Assembly (NCBI GenBank): GCA_014529385.2
Contig: CM043944.1
Coordinates: 66,106,895 to 66,170,894, forward strand
Direction: 5' to 3'
Source of the DNA: Adiantum capillus-veneris
Taxonomy: Eukaryota; Streptophyta; Polypodiopsida; Polypodiales; Pteridaceae
Length of the DNA stretch: 64,000 bases
Shown here: one piece after another, positions 23,256 to 32,963 of the stretch
How positions within the stretch are numbered: position 1 is the stretch's first letter
Layout of the letters: the number at the start of each line of letters is the position of its first letter
Translations under genes and position numbers: made by a program
The notes under the pieces: model-generated
Told to the model about the DNA's origin: nothing
The model's input: the letters and a program-made list of their open reading frames with translations, nothing else
Database searches by the model: none

Positions 23256-23468
23256 ATGAATCACGAGAATTTGTATGATCCCTTCATTCCCATTGCAAGG
23301 CAAAAGGTACACATAATTGTTAGTACTAAGTTGCAATTTCATCGAGTAATTCGTAGAATTTTAGGTCCTCTTAGGTTGGTAGAGATAAACGCATCAGTAA
23401 ATCCTTTTATTTTGCCTCTCACTAGGTACGACCTTGGTTTGGACTTCTATATTTTTGTTTTGTTTTAA
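23256..23468 (+). CDS. R2 small ORF s1, 70 aa, unknown
   Basis: Unknown protein from the R2 leader. Its second half (FHRVIRRILGPLRLVEINA, then NPFILPLTRYDLGLDFYIF) follows the same pattern as s2 (23490-23708) and as the R1 ORF3 (28690-28908). The shared pattern is a basic stretch, an E-x2-A-S-x2-P-[FV]-[IV]-LPL core, then an alternating hydrophobic tail ending in F-x-L/V. The length (70 codons) and position between primer site and gag also agree. No signal peptide or known domain is seen. The pattern across three copies is the reason for calling it coding. Confidence 0.5.
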   Translation: MNHENLYDPFIPIARQKVHIIVSTKLQFHRVIRRILGPLRLVEINASVNPFILPLTRYDLGLDFYIFVLF

Positions 23469-23489
23469 GAATTAGGTCATGCATAGACC

Positions 23490-23708
23490 ATGGATAATGG
23501 CCCAGGAATACAGGTTTTTCCCTGTCATTTCACTCCACACATTAGAGTAAACATTGCAATTAGTAGAAAAATCCATTTTCAACAACGTATGGTATTCATG
23601 TTTGGTGCCCAAAGAGTAGGAGAAATTCTTGCATCACCAAACCCTGTCATTCTACCTCTTATTGATTATCATAGGTCATTTGATGTGAATTTTTTTATTT
23701 TGTTGTAG
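23490..23708 (+). CDS. R2 small ORF s2, 72 aa, unknown
   Basis: Starts 21 bases after s1 ends. Visible core: FGAQRVGEILASPNPVILPL, followed by a tail containing SFDVNFFILL. It is the closer R2 counterpart of R1 ORF3 (core GGERFLEVLASDQPFVLPL, tail PFEVLIYVLV). Both lie directly upstream of gag, about 100 and 83 bases away. Predicted to be mostly beta strand from the alternating hydrophobic pattern, which is inference. No known family recognised. Confidence 0.55.
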   Translation: MDNGPGIQVFPCHFTPHIRVNIAISRKIHFQQRMVFMFGAQRVGEILASPNPVILPLIDYHRSFDVNFFILL

Positions 23709-23810
23709 AATAGATTGCAATTTAGAAAATATTATTGTGTAAAGCTTTTAAAGAAAGAAAAAACGAAAACGCGTCGCTTTGAAATCAATTCAATGGAGAG
23801 CTAACGCCAA

Positions 23811-24179
23811 ATGTCTGGATATCCTCTTTTCTTTGGAGAGCCTGGAGAGGATGCAGAATTATTTCTAGCGAATTTCAAGATGTCTTGCCGTATCAAGAGG
23901 ATAGTAACTGATCAAGAACGTGTAGAAATGTTTGAGGTGGTCCTTAGGAAAGATGCTAGCACTTGGTTTGACTCTTTGCCTGAGGAAGTTAAAGGGAATT
24001 ACATGGAAGTTTTGAATCGTTTCAAGAAATACTTCTTTGATCCCCAAAACACTCAGAAATTATGGCAAGACATTGTTTCTCATAAGCAAAAAGACTTAGA
24101 TGACTACTACTTATACAAGCAAAGTTCCTACGTCTTTGGGCTCTATGGATACGAACTGTTGCTAAAAGACTTCTATTGA
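23811..24179 (+). pseudogene. R2 gag, truncated
   Basis: Retrotransposon gag (capsid) protein. The segments FFGEPGEDAELFLANFKMSC, DASTWFDSLPEEVKG and NRFKKYFFDPQNTQKLW follow the plant gag order: F-x-G start, A-x-x-WF/WY-x-x-LP, then F-x-x-x-F. It is homologous to the R1 gag (28073-28606). After about residue 110 the sequence passes into Copia integrase DNA in another frame, so the C-terminal half and any zinc knuckle are missing. The junction lies near 24160-24178. Confidence 0.7.
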
Positions 24180-24611
24180 GCACATGCGTGTTTTTGGCTG
24201 TTTGGCATATGCTTTGGTGCCACAACTGCAGCGCAGAAAATTGGATGATAAGGCTGTCAAATGTGTTTTTGTTGGTTATAGTGCTGAAAGCAAAGGTTAC
24301 AGGTTGTATCATCCGCAAACAAAACGTATTCTTGTTTCTCGGGATGTAGTGTTTGTGGAAGATTCTGTTTAGCCCTTGCTGTCATGTACTAAAAGACAGT
24401 AATGTAAGCTCACAGGACATTTATGACACTTTGTTGCCTCTTTTCAGTGGTGGAAATATGAATGTAAGTTCTAATGAGGCAAATGTACAGCCTATGGGGG
24501 TTTCTGAAAATGTTTTAGATCAGCCTATTACTGATGCAGATGTACATGATGTACTTGATGAGGAAAGGGCTGAAAATGAGGAGGCTAGAGGTATGCCAAA
24601 ATGGCTGGTGC
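24178..24611 (+). pseudogene. Copia integrase C-terminal part
   Basis: Ty1/Copia pol fragment. EHMRVFGCLAYAL, KCVFVGYSAESKGYRLYHP and LVSRDVVFVEDS are the typical end of the Copia integrase region. A linker follows, containing MPKWLV, which ends exactly at the R1 insertion. The pol resumes at 31004. An in-frame stop follows VFVEDSV, and a frame shift separates it from the linker. The 5' half of this Copia element (LTR, gag, protease, most of integrase) is absent. Confidence 0.85.
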
Positions 24612-24615
24612 ACAC

Positions 24616-26148
24616 TGACGGGAGCAAAGAGAACCCCGAACCCCCGACGGCCTCTAAAACACCGGGGACCAAATGGCGCGCCTTGAGCCTGTCATGGTAA
24701 AGCAAACAGGGAGCACCACCTAGCTTCAGTGGCTAGGACGCAAACAACACACCACCATAACAAAGTTTTCATCCAAGAGAGATGGATTCTTGGGAGTAAT
24801 GATGAAGAGGAAAGGGAATGAGATCAAGTGAGAGAGAGAGGGAGAGAGAGAGAGTGAGGGAGGGGGTATAGCGGCTTAGTACTTAGGAACCACAAAAGGA
24901 TGGCGAATCCGCACACCCTTCACACATACACAAGCTCACTCCAAACACAAGACTAGGTGGCGATTCCGCACACCTCACATGGGCAAAACATTGCAAGAAA
25001 ACATACTCACAAAACCTCAAGCTTTATTTAGAGAATGAGGCGATGAAATGGGGAGCATAGGGTAGGGGAATGAGAAGGGAGAGCGTGGTAGAGCACATGG
25101 CGGATAGGTGGGAGTTGATGGCGAAGACTCGCACGAGGGTTATGGCCATCATCCTTCATTTAGTTGCCCTTCATCTTCCATAGCCAAGGGTGTAGAGTTC
25201 ATGCTCAAGACAAGCATGGTGATTGCGGTGATGGTGTGGGTGTGTGTGCACTAGGCACACACAGTGCATAGTGTACTCTTTGGTGATGGTGTGTGTGTGT
25301 GTTTAGTGTGATGGTGAACCCTCTTTATATAGGGTAGGAGGGGGGAGAAATTCTAGAATTTAGAAATGAAGAAATCATTATCTACACAGGCCATGTGACT
25401 GTGGGCCCCACTTGTCTAGCTATGTGTATATGTGCCAAAACAGCAGTCTCATGAGAGAGAGACTAAGAGAGAGAGATGGGTGAATGGAAAAAAGAGAGGT
25501 GACATGGAGAATAAAGTAACTACAAGAGGGGAGAGAGGGGAGTGTGTTCAGAGGTGAATCTGTGTGCAGATGTGTGTGAACACAAGAAAATCAGGTAACC
25601 ACTGGGTGGGGATGGGTCTGTGGGCACCTTTTTCAGTGAAACTGAGTGTGTGTGAGTGTGGGGGAGGCCATCTGGCTACAAGACAAGAGAGATTTCGAAT
25701 TTTAGAGAGAGAGGGGGGTATTTGGATCATGGGAGAGTATAGGAGAGAGAAAAGGGGGGGTGGGGTATACTGTTTTGGAAGATAGGAGAGGTGGCATGTG
25801 AGTTAGGGTGCATTATTGATAAGGACAGGGGGTGGGGTAGCTTCAAGGGAGAGAGAAAGGAGAAAGGACAAGGGGAAGAGAGAGGGGGTTGACCTTTTGA
25901 GTGGAGGAGAGGAAAAGGGACACCCGGCGGGGCAACAGTGAAGAAAAAGGAGGCAAGGTGGGGATGGGCTGCCCCGCAGGCATGAGGTGGCCTATTTTAC
26001 CTTTCTTATATATTTACATAAGCATACTTTATTTTTTTCTTACTTTTTTCCAATGCCTTTTATCACTCCCTCCCTAAGAGGGGGTTTTCATGGGGTGGGG
26101 ACGAGAGAAGAGGGGTATGGGAGCTTGGCTTGTGAAAAGCCCCCATCA
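24616..26148 (-). mobile_element. R1 3' LTR (minus orientation)
   Basis: Plus-strand edges TGACGGGAGC and CCCCCATCA. It is a direct, nearly identical repeat of 29465-30999, so the insertion looks recent. A TATA-like ACCCTATATAAAGAG is on the minus strand at 25321-25335. A polypurine tract, AAAAGGGGAGGGCTAA on the minus strand, lies just inside at 26149-26164. The 4 bases before it (24612-24615, acac) are repeated after the other LTR (31000-31003). Confidence 0.93.
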
Positions 26149-26332
26149 TTAGCCCTCCCCTTTTGGCTAGAGGCATTCATGTCTCTAGCTCTGTTTCTTC
26201 TTCCGCTTAGCTGTAGGATCCGATATCGAGTTGCCTTCTGAATTAGCCATTCCATTTGGCCATTGGTGAGATTTTTGGGATATTCATGAATCTGTAACAG
26301 ATCCGGGTGATAGCTTGTTCCTTGGAATAGTG

Positions 26333-28606
26333 TCAGTTGATTAAAGGGGAAGCCATGGCTTCGAGAACTTTGTGCCAGTGTCCTCCTGGATCCCAAGTGA
26401 CAAATAGGATCATTGTCTGTAGTTTCCGGACAATAAAATTTTTATGCCAAATTGGACCAAATTTGTAATCACCAGTAGCGAGAGGGGAAATGCGCATCTT
26501 GGCTCCTGCAAAGACAGAACTGAAAATTATGATTTCCAAGAGTGTACCAAGAATCCACCATATATGGCCGCCTTGTTGGTGTGGTGAGCTCAAGTTGTCT
26601 TCAGAGTCCTGCTTACTGCCATGATTGGAAAAAGCTGCAAGTATATCATGCTTCTTTTGGGTGTGCTCAAACATGTCAGCTTCCTTTACTGATGCTAATA
26701 GCAAGCCACCTACCTTGCGGCTTAAATACAAGCGTAATCCACTTACCTTTCTCCAAAGAGAGGATGCACTATTTGTAAAAAATTGTACCAAATTGCGAAT
26801 GAGGTCTTTATTCTTGCATTCTATCAGGCTTTTGTCTATCCATGGCTCCTTTGCTCTTATCTCCATGCTGATCTTCTCTCTATATGTTAGAGCGGCTAGC
26901 CATAGCCATAGGTCTGATGCATCCCATACAAACACAATGCTGTGTTGTGGAGGAATTTGGAACATCCTTAAAAGGTTGGCAGCATATTGATCATCAAACT
27001 TACTCTGAACACCCTCACATAAACTGGAGGCATTACCCATCTCCAAGTTTATAACACCCTTTAGTAGACTAGAGGCATTACCCATCTCTAAGTCTATAAC
27101 ACTACACAATAAAGTCTTGCTCGGCTGCCAAGCCTCTGGAGCAATATCCAACTCCAAACCTTCAGTCATACTTACCTCTTCCTTATGGTCCTCTAGTGAA
27201 ACTGCCTTGATGCAAGATTCCTTTAGCTTGCTACATTGCCCTGGGTCCATGCTGGTGCACAGGCTTCCGTTTTCAAAGCCCTCCCCTTTGCTTGATATGT
27301 TGTCCATCTTCTGAAAAGCCTTGCTAACAGGCTGGTTTTCCTCTTCTCTTGTATCTTTCATGACCTTTGCATTCCTCTTACTCTGACGAGGCCTAATCAA
27401 CACTTTACACCTTCTTACCCTTACTACCCAATGTTGTCGACTGATTGCTTTGGTGCCTATTTCATCCAAGGTTAAAGATGTACTTACATTTGTAACACAA
27501 TTTTCTTGGCTTACCTCCCCCACCTAGGTAGCATCTTTTGATTCTTTACCCTCTTGTTCCACTGCTTGAGTTCTTTGAATAGTCTTCTTACTTGATCCTT
27601 CTTTTGTTACACTCATCTTGACCTCTTCTGCAAGACAAATGATACTTGGTGTGCGGGTACCAATTGGTGGTGGGCGTGGGATGATTGTAAGTGGTGATTG
27701 TGGCGGACGTAGAATTTGTGTTGGTGGGGCTACTGCTCGGGGTGGGGGTGTTATTTCTCTAGGGGGTGAAAATTGGTTCCTCCTACCTCCTCTATTATAG
27801 TTTTGTTGTGGTTTGGGACAGTAGTACATACCGTGACCATCTTCTCCGTAGTTGTAGCAGTGATACTCCCTGTTTTGTCGTCGTGCTCTTCCAGGGTCTT
27901 GATCTCTTTCTTGACTCCTTCCTTGCTGTATTAAGTGGACAGACAAATTCTGCAGTTGGTCAGTAATATGGGCCAACATATCTTGTTGGTCATCTCTTAC
28001 CCCAAGAGCCGGTGGTGGTGGTGGAATGGTGGTTGTCTTAGTTGCTGGTCGACGCGATGTTCCTGCTTCTATTCACTCGGTTTCTTCGGCTTTCATTCGT
28101 ATCTTCTTGTCCTTAAGGCGAGCAATCTCAACGGCTAACTCGTACGTAGCCGGGAATCTACCTTTCACCTTCTCCTTGAGAAGCGGCCATAAGCCATGCG
28201 TGAACCGATATTTTTTTAGGAAATCGGGTGCAGCTTCCCCCCTTGCCAGTGACTCAACCCACCGTTCCCACAAATCCACAAATTTGGACTCATAGGTGGC
28301 ATATTCTAAAAGACCGTCCTGCTTCAAGTCTCTCAACTTGTCCCACAACTTTTCTGAAGTGGTACCTCCCCCAAAGATCCTCTTAAAAGCGGTTTTTAAG
28401 GGTTCCCAATCATCCTTGGTTGCTTGTGGAAGTGCATTGTACCATGATCTAGCTTCTAGCTTCATGAGATTCTTAAAGATTCTAACCCGGGATTCATCCG
28501 TATCTTTGTTGCTCACTACACATGCTACTTCAAAGTAATCTAGGAAGTCTGTTACCAAATCCCCCCCCTTCTTTCCTTTAAATGTTGGAAATGCTACACT
28601 TGCCAT
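26333..28606 (-). pseudogene. R1 gag and long C-terminal extension, two in-frame stops
   Basis: One frame runs from the ATG at 28606 to 26333 (about 758 codons) with only a TGA (28073-28075) and a TAG (27524-27526) in it. Part 1 (to 28073) is gag: FPTFKGKKGGDLVTDFLDYF, EARSWYNALP, FKRIFGGGTTSEKLWDKL. Part 2 is Pro/Arg-rich, with a degenerate zinc knuckle HCYNYGEDGHGMYYCP (second Cys replaced by Tyr). Part 3 (27523-26333, 396 codons) is unknown: acidic and Lys-rich first, with a transmembrane-like stretch WWILGTLLEIIIFSSVFAGA (about 26500-26561), and ending near VTWDPGGHWHKVLEAMA. No protease, RT or integrase motif is visible. The stops may be mutations, or may reduce expression of the extension. 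Confidence 0.7.
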
Positions 28607-28689
28607 GATTACTGAGAGAGAGCTAGAAAGACACACTGCTTAACTTGCAAAAGTTTTTTTCTTCTTTACAAGGAGGCATGTGTACCCTC

Positions 28690-28908
28690 TTATACTAGGA
28701 CATAGATTAAAACTTCAAACGGTACATTGCCTTGTACCAAAGGTAAGACAAATGGTTGATCTGATGCCAGAACCTCCAAAAACCGCTCCCCACCCGGCAT
28801 GGTGTCAATGACGTGCTGGTAGTGAGCCTTCAAATCCAGTATTACCTTGATTGAGCGTACACGTGTTGGTATGTGTGATCTGTCTTGAGGTAGGTTGTAC
28901 TGATGCAT
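28690..28908 (-). CDS. R1 small ORF3, 72 aa, conserved with R2
   Basis: Lies 83 bases before the gag ATG. The core GGERFLEVLASDQPFVLPL and the tail VPFEVLIYVLV match the R2 ORFs s1 and s2. The N-terminal half contains RVRSIKVILDLKAHYQ, again with alternating hydrophobics. Same size as s2 (72 aa). Function unknown, and no known domain is recognised. Its conservation in two LTR families with diverged gag genes argues that it is, or was, translated. Confidence 0.55.
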   Translation of the reverse strand: MHQYNLPQDRSHIPTRVRSIKVILDLKAHYQHVIDTMPGGERFLEVLASDQPFVLPLVQGNVPFEVLIYVLV

Positions 28909-28925
28909 GTGAAGCTTAGAGGTGC

Positions 28926-29150
28926 TTAGTCACTGTCCAAGCTTGTGGGAGAGGGTGGTGTTCTTTCCTGAAACAAACTGAGTAGATCCCTAGTTTCTCT
29001 AGTGAGAGTGTGAGCCAATGATTCCGTTATCTGTGCTGCAGCATCAGGTGCGACTTGAAAACTGACTGTGATAATTACCTCGGTGACTTGAGTTACCCGA
29101 TTCTCAGAGTAGAATAGTGTTGATTCTCTATTGTCTAGAGCTCCTTCCAT
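28926..29150 (-). CDS. R1 small ORF2, 74 aa, unknown
   Basis: Starts with ATGGAAGGAGCTC inside the last codons of ORF1 (23-base overlap, different frame) and ends 17 bases before ORF3. It has a beta-like stretch VTQVTEVIITVSFQVAP, then a helix-like ITESLAHTLTRETRDLLSLF and an acidic end. No family is recognised, and no R2 counterpart is clear. Confidence 0.4.
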   Translation of the reverse strand: MEGALDNRESTLFYSENRVTQVTEVIITVSFQVAPDAAAQITESLAHTLTRETRDLLSLFQERTPPSPTSLDSD

Positions 29151-29391
29151 TTTGTTGTTGTGGGTTGGTTGTAGGTTGCGGACATGGTTTCGACCTTCTC
29201 CTTCTTCTTCTTGGCACTTGGCCTATGTATATCCACTGGGTTTGGCGTGTTGGTTGACTCTCCCACTGCAAATCGATTACCGTTATGCCTGGCACTCGAG
29301 CTTCGATGGAGATGCGGAGTTCGTCTAGTTGTGCTTGGAGCTCTTCTTCTTCTGTCGTCCAATTAGCAAATTCTGCTAGCCATTCATCCAT
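29128..29391 (-). CDS. R1 small ORF1, 87 aa, basic C-terminus
   Basis: First small ORF after the R1 primer site. The N-terminus is acidic and coiled-coil-like (WTTEEEELQAQLDELRISIE), followed by VPRRRRRRSKPCPQP, a strongly basic stretch that could bind RNA or act as a nuclear signal, then a Gln/Asn-rich tail. Function unknown. It overlaps ORF2. Confidence 0.4.
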   Translation of the reverse strand: MDEWLAEFANWTTEEEELQAQLDELRISIEARVPGITVIDLQWESQPTRQTQWIYIGQVPRRRRRRSKPCPQPTTNPQQQNGRSSRQ

Positions 29392-29445
29392 TCACAATAG
29401 TTAAGGGGTTTCAGTCTTGTAAACTGAAGGGTTTCATGAAAAGAT

Positions 29446-29464
29446 CCTCAATGGGGGCACCAAA
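29446..29464 (-). other. R1 primer-binding site candidate
   Basis: Minus-strand TTTGGTGCCCCCATTGAGG directly after the end of the 5' LTR. It is the same as in R2 (23182-23200), so both families probably share a primer tRNA, which I cannot name. Confidence 0.6.
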
Positions 29465-30999
29465 TGACGGGAGCAAAGCGAACCCCGAACCTCCGACGGC
29501 CTCTAAAACACCCGGGACCGAATGGCACGCCTCGAGCCTATCATGGTAAAGCAAACAGGGGGCACCACCTAGCTTGAGCGGCTAGGACGCAAACAACACA
29601 CCACCACAACAAAGTTTTCATCCAAGAGAGATGGATGCTTGGGAGTAATGATGAAGAGGAAAGGGAATGAGATCAAGTGAGAGAGAGAGGGAGAGAGAGA
29701 GAGTGAGGGAGGGGGTATAGCGGCTTAGTACTTAGGCACCACAAAAGGATGGCGAATCCGCACACCCTTCACACATACACAAGCTCACTCCAAACACAAG
29801 ACTAGGTGGCAATTCCGCACACCTCACATGGGCAAAACATTGCAAGAAAACATACTCACAAAACCTCAAGCTTTATTTAGAGAATGAGGCGATGAAATGG
29901 GGAGCATAGGGTAGGGGAATGAGAAGGGAGAGCGTGGTAGAGCACATGGCGGATAGGTGGGAGTTGATGGCGAAGACTCGCACGAGGGTTATGGCCATCA
30001 TCCTTCATTTAGTTGCCCTTCATCTTCCATAGCCAAGGGTGTAGAGTTCATGCTCAAGACAAGCATGGTGATTGCGGTGATGGTGTGGGTGTGTGTGTGC
30101 ACTAGGCACACACAGTGCATAGTGTACTCTTTGGTGATGGTGTGTGTGTGTGTTTAGTGTGATGGTGAACCATCTTTATATAGGGTAGGAGGGTGGAGAA
30201 ATTCTAGAATTTAGAAATGAAGAAATCATTATCTACACAGGCCATGTGACTGTGGGCCCCACTTGTCTAGCTATGTGTATATGTGCCAAAACAGCAGTCT
30301 CATGAGAGAGAGACTAAGAGAGAGAGATGGGTGACTGGAAAAAAGAGAGGTGACATGGAGAATAAAGTAACTACAAGAGGGGAGAGAGGGGAGTGTGTTC
30401 AGAGGTGAATCTGTGTGCAGATGTGTGTGAACACAAGAAAATCAGGTAACCATTGGGTGGGGATGGGTCTGTGGGCACCTTTTTCAGTGAAACTGAGTGT
30501 GTGTGAGTGTGGGGGAGGCCATCTGGCTACAAGACAAGAGAGATTTCAAATTTTAGAGAGAGAGGGGAGTATTTGGATCATGGGAGAGTGTAGGAGAGAG
30601 AAAAGGGGGGGTGGGGTATACTGTTTTGGAAGATAGGAGAGGTGGCATGTGAGTTAGGGTGCATTATTGGTAAGGACAGGGGGTGGGGTAGCTTCAAGGG
30701 AGAGAGAAAGGAGAAAGCACAAGGGGAAGAGAGAGGGGGTTGACCTTTTGAGTGGAGGAGAGGAAAAGGGACACCCGGCGGGGCAACAGTGAAGAAAAAG
30801 GAGGCAAGGTGGGGATGGGCTGCCCCGCAGGCATGAGGTGGCCTATTTTACCTTTCTTATATATTTACATAAGCATACTTTATTTTTTTCTTACTTTTTT
30901 CCAATGCCTTTTATCACTCCCTCCCTAAGAGGGGGTTTTCATGGGGTGGGGACGAGAGAAGAGGGGTATGGGAGCTTGGCTTGTGAAAAGCCCCCATCA
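29465..30999 (-). mobile_element. R1 5' LTR (minus orientation)
   Basis: Nearly identical to 24616-26148 (same edges, a few substitutions, one extra GT in a GT tract). A TATA box on the minus strand lies at about 30173-30185. The right flank acac (31000-31003) is the target duplication. Open frames inside, such as 30415-30636, have the same counterpart in the other LTR and no known domain. Confidence 0.93.
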
Positions 31000-31003
31000 A
31001 CAC

Positions 31004-32661
31004 TTTGCGTGACAGTAAATTGGATGCACCTTTGTCTAGTCGTACTCGTTCAGGCTCTCGCCATGCATCTTATGCATCAGATTGTTATGCTTTCGCTGTG
31101 TCTATCTTACATGATGTTGAGGAGTCTCTGACTTTTGATGAAGCACAGAATTCAGAAAATTGGATGGCTGCCATGCAATCAAAATATGATGCACTTATAG
31201 AGAATGACACGTGGACTTTATGTGATTTGCCTCCTGGCAAAAAGTCCATTGGTACGAAGTGGGTTTACAAGTTGAAACGCAGGCCGGATGGTGAGATTGA
31301 TCGCCATAAAGCTCGACTTGTTGCAAAGGGTTATGCACAGCAAAAAGGCATAGATTATGAAGAAACTTTTGCTCCCACTCGTCGTATGACTACTGTGCGT
31401 TTTCTATGTGCATTGGCAGCTCATTTTGGTTGGGATGTATATCAACCAGACATTGTTACTGATTTCTTGAATGGTGACATATTTGAGGAAGTTTATGTAA
31501 CGCAGCCTCGCGGTTTTGTCATAAAAGGACAAGAGGACAAAGTGTGAAAATTTAACAAAGCTTTGTATGGGTTGAAGCAATCTCCTCGTGCTTGGTATGA
31601 GAAAGCTGATACTCATTTGGTCAAAAAAGGCTTTCGTAACATTCCAACAGAAAGCACATTGTATGTAAAGCGTGAGGGTGATGTATTTCTCATCGTGTTT
31701 CTTTATGTTGATGATTTGCTCATCACTGGACCAAATGAGAGACATATTGCTGAATTCAAGGCTGATTTGAATGCTACTTTCAAGATGAAAGATTTGGGGC
31801 TGTTGCATCATTACTTGGGTATACAGTTTAAGCAGTGTGATGGTGGTATTGCCTTGTGTCAGAAAAGTTACATAGAGACATTGCTATGTAAGTTTGGACT
31901 TGAGGATTGCAAACCTATTGCCACTCCCATGGAAACAGGTTTGAAGTTGAGTCTACATGATGCTGGCGATCCTGCTGATGTCACTCTTTACCAAACTGTT
32001 GTTGGCTGCCTCATTTATGTATGCAACAGGAGGCCAGATATTCAGTTTGCAGTCTCAAAGGTTAGCAGATTTATGAATAGCCCAGGGTCTAAGCATTGGC
32101 AGACAGTCAAGAGGATTTTCCGCTACCTTAGTGGCACTTTACATCTTGGCTTGTTTTATCCCAAGGGGGGATCATTGCCGCCAGACTTACATGCTTTTTC
32201 GGACTCAGATTGGGCTGGTTGTTTTGACACGCGAGTGTCCACATCACGTTTTTGTTTCATGCTTGGAAGTTCATGTATATCATGGTTGAGAAAGAAGCAA
32301 CCTACTGCGGCCAGTTCGAGTTGTGAGGCTGAGTACAAGGCAGTCTTCACAGCTATGGTTGAGTGTGTATGGCTCAGACGCCTTATGGCTGATTTGGGTG
32401 TTGGACAGGACACTGCCAACACTATCTACACTGACAGTCAGAGCGCATTGGCAGTTGGGAGGAACCCAGTTTTTTCATGCTCGCACAAAGCACATTGAGG
32501 TGCATTACCACTATGTCAGGGAGAGGCTCGCAACAGGAGAGATCAGCTTGGCTTAGGTGCCAACACAGGACAACCTTGCAGATCTTTTCACAAAGGCATT
32601 GTCTCGTGAGAAGCTTGAAGCTTTCTGCAAAGCTTTGGGCTTACTCCCCTTTGTGGACTGA
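31004..32661 (+). pseudogene. Copia reverse transcriptase and RNase H, with lesions
   Basis: Ty1/Copia polymerase. The frame from the linker before R1 resumes at the insertion point (TLRDSKLDAPLSSRTRSGS). RT features: GTKWVYKLKRRPDGEIDRHK, RLVAKGYAQQKGIDYEETFA, ALYGLKQSPRAWY, and the catalytic FLYVDDLLITG. RNase H features: SDSDWAGCFDTR, SSSCEAEYKAV, TDSQSALAVG. The end has HARTKHIEVHYHYVRERL and DNLADLFTKALS. Lesions: TGA in place of a sense codon at about 31545-31547, an extra T near 32471 shifting the frame, and a TAG at about 32554-32556. Not functional. Confidence 0.92.
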
Positions 32662-32736
32662 TCGTGTCCTCAGGGCATGGCACTTCCCTTTACTCATGTG
32701 CCAGCTCTCGTTCAACGCATCACTCCAGGGGGGATT

Positions 32737-32963
32737 TGTTACCATATACATGTGGTAGTGATGTGTGTGAACACACTATGACCGCCGTGGCATTTTTTCC
32801 CTCTTTAGGAGGTTTTTTCCCCCGTGCATTGTATATACGCCCATCACTCTAGGGCTATCTATCTTTCCATTGCACACTAAGTAACACACTCTCTATTGTG
32901 TGCCTTGAGCTTCCTTCGTCTTCTCCAAGCTGTGTGTGCTTCTCTCCAACCCTAATTCCAACA
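32737..32963 (+). mobile_element. Copia 3' LTR
   Basis: Begins TGTTACCATATACATG right after a purine tract (ccaggggggattt) and ends ...attccaACA, about 227 bp. It borders R3 internal DNA on the right. The outer end is inferred from the point where homology to the other R3 copy starts. Confidence 0.6.

Noticed and set aside
24353-24700. 115-codon open frame running from Copia into the R1 LTR
   Set aside because: It crosses the R1 insertion junction at 24616, so the last part is LTR sequence read by chance.
26333-27523. A host gene captured by R1
   Set aside because: I recognise no host protein family and no introns. The region is in frame with gag, so it is treated as part of the element.
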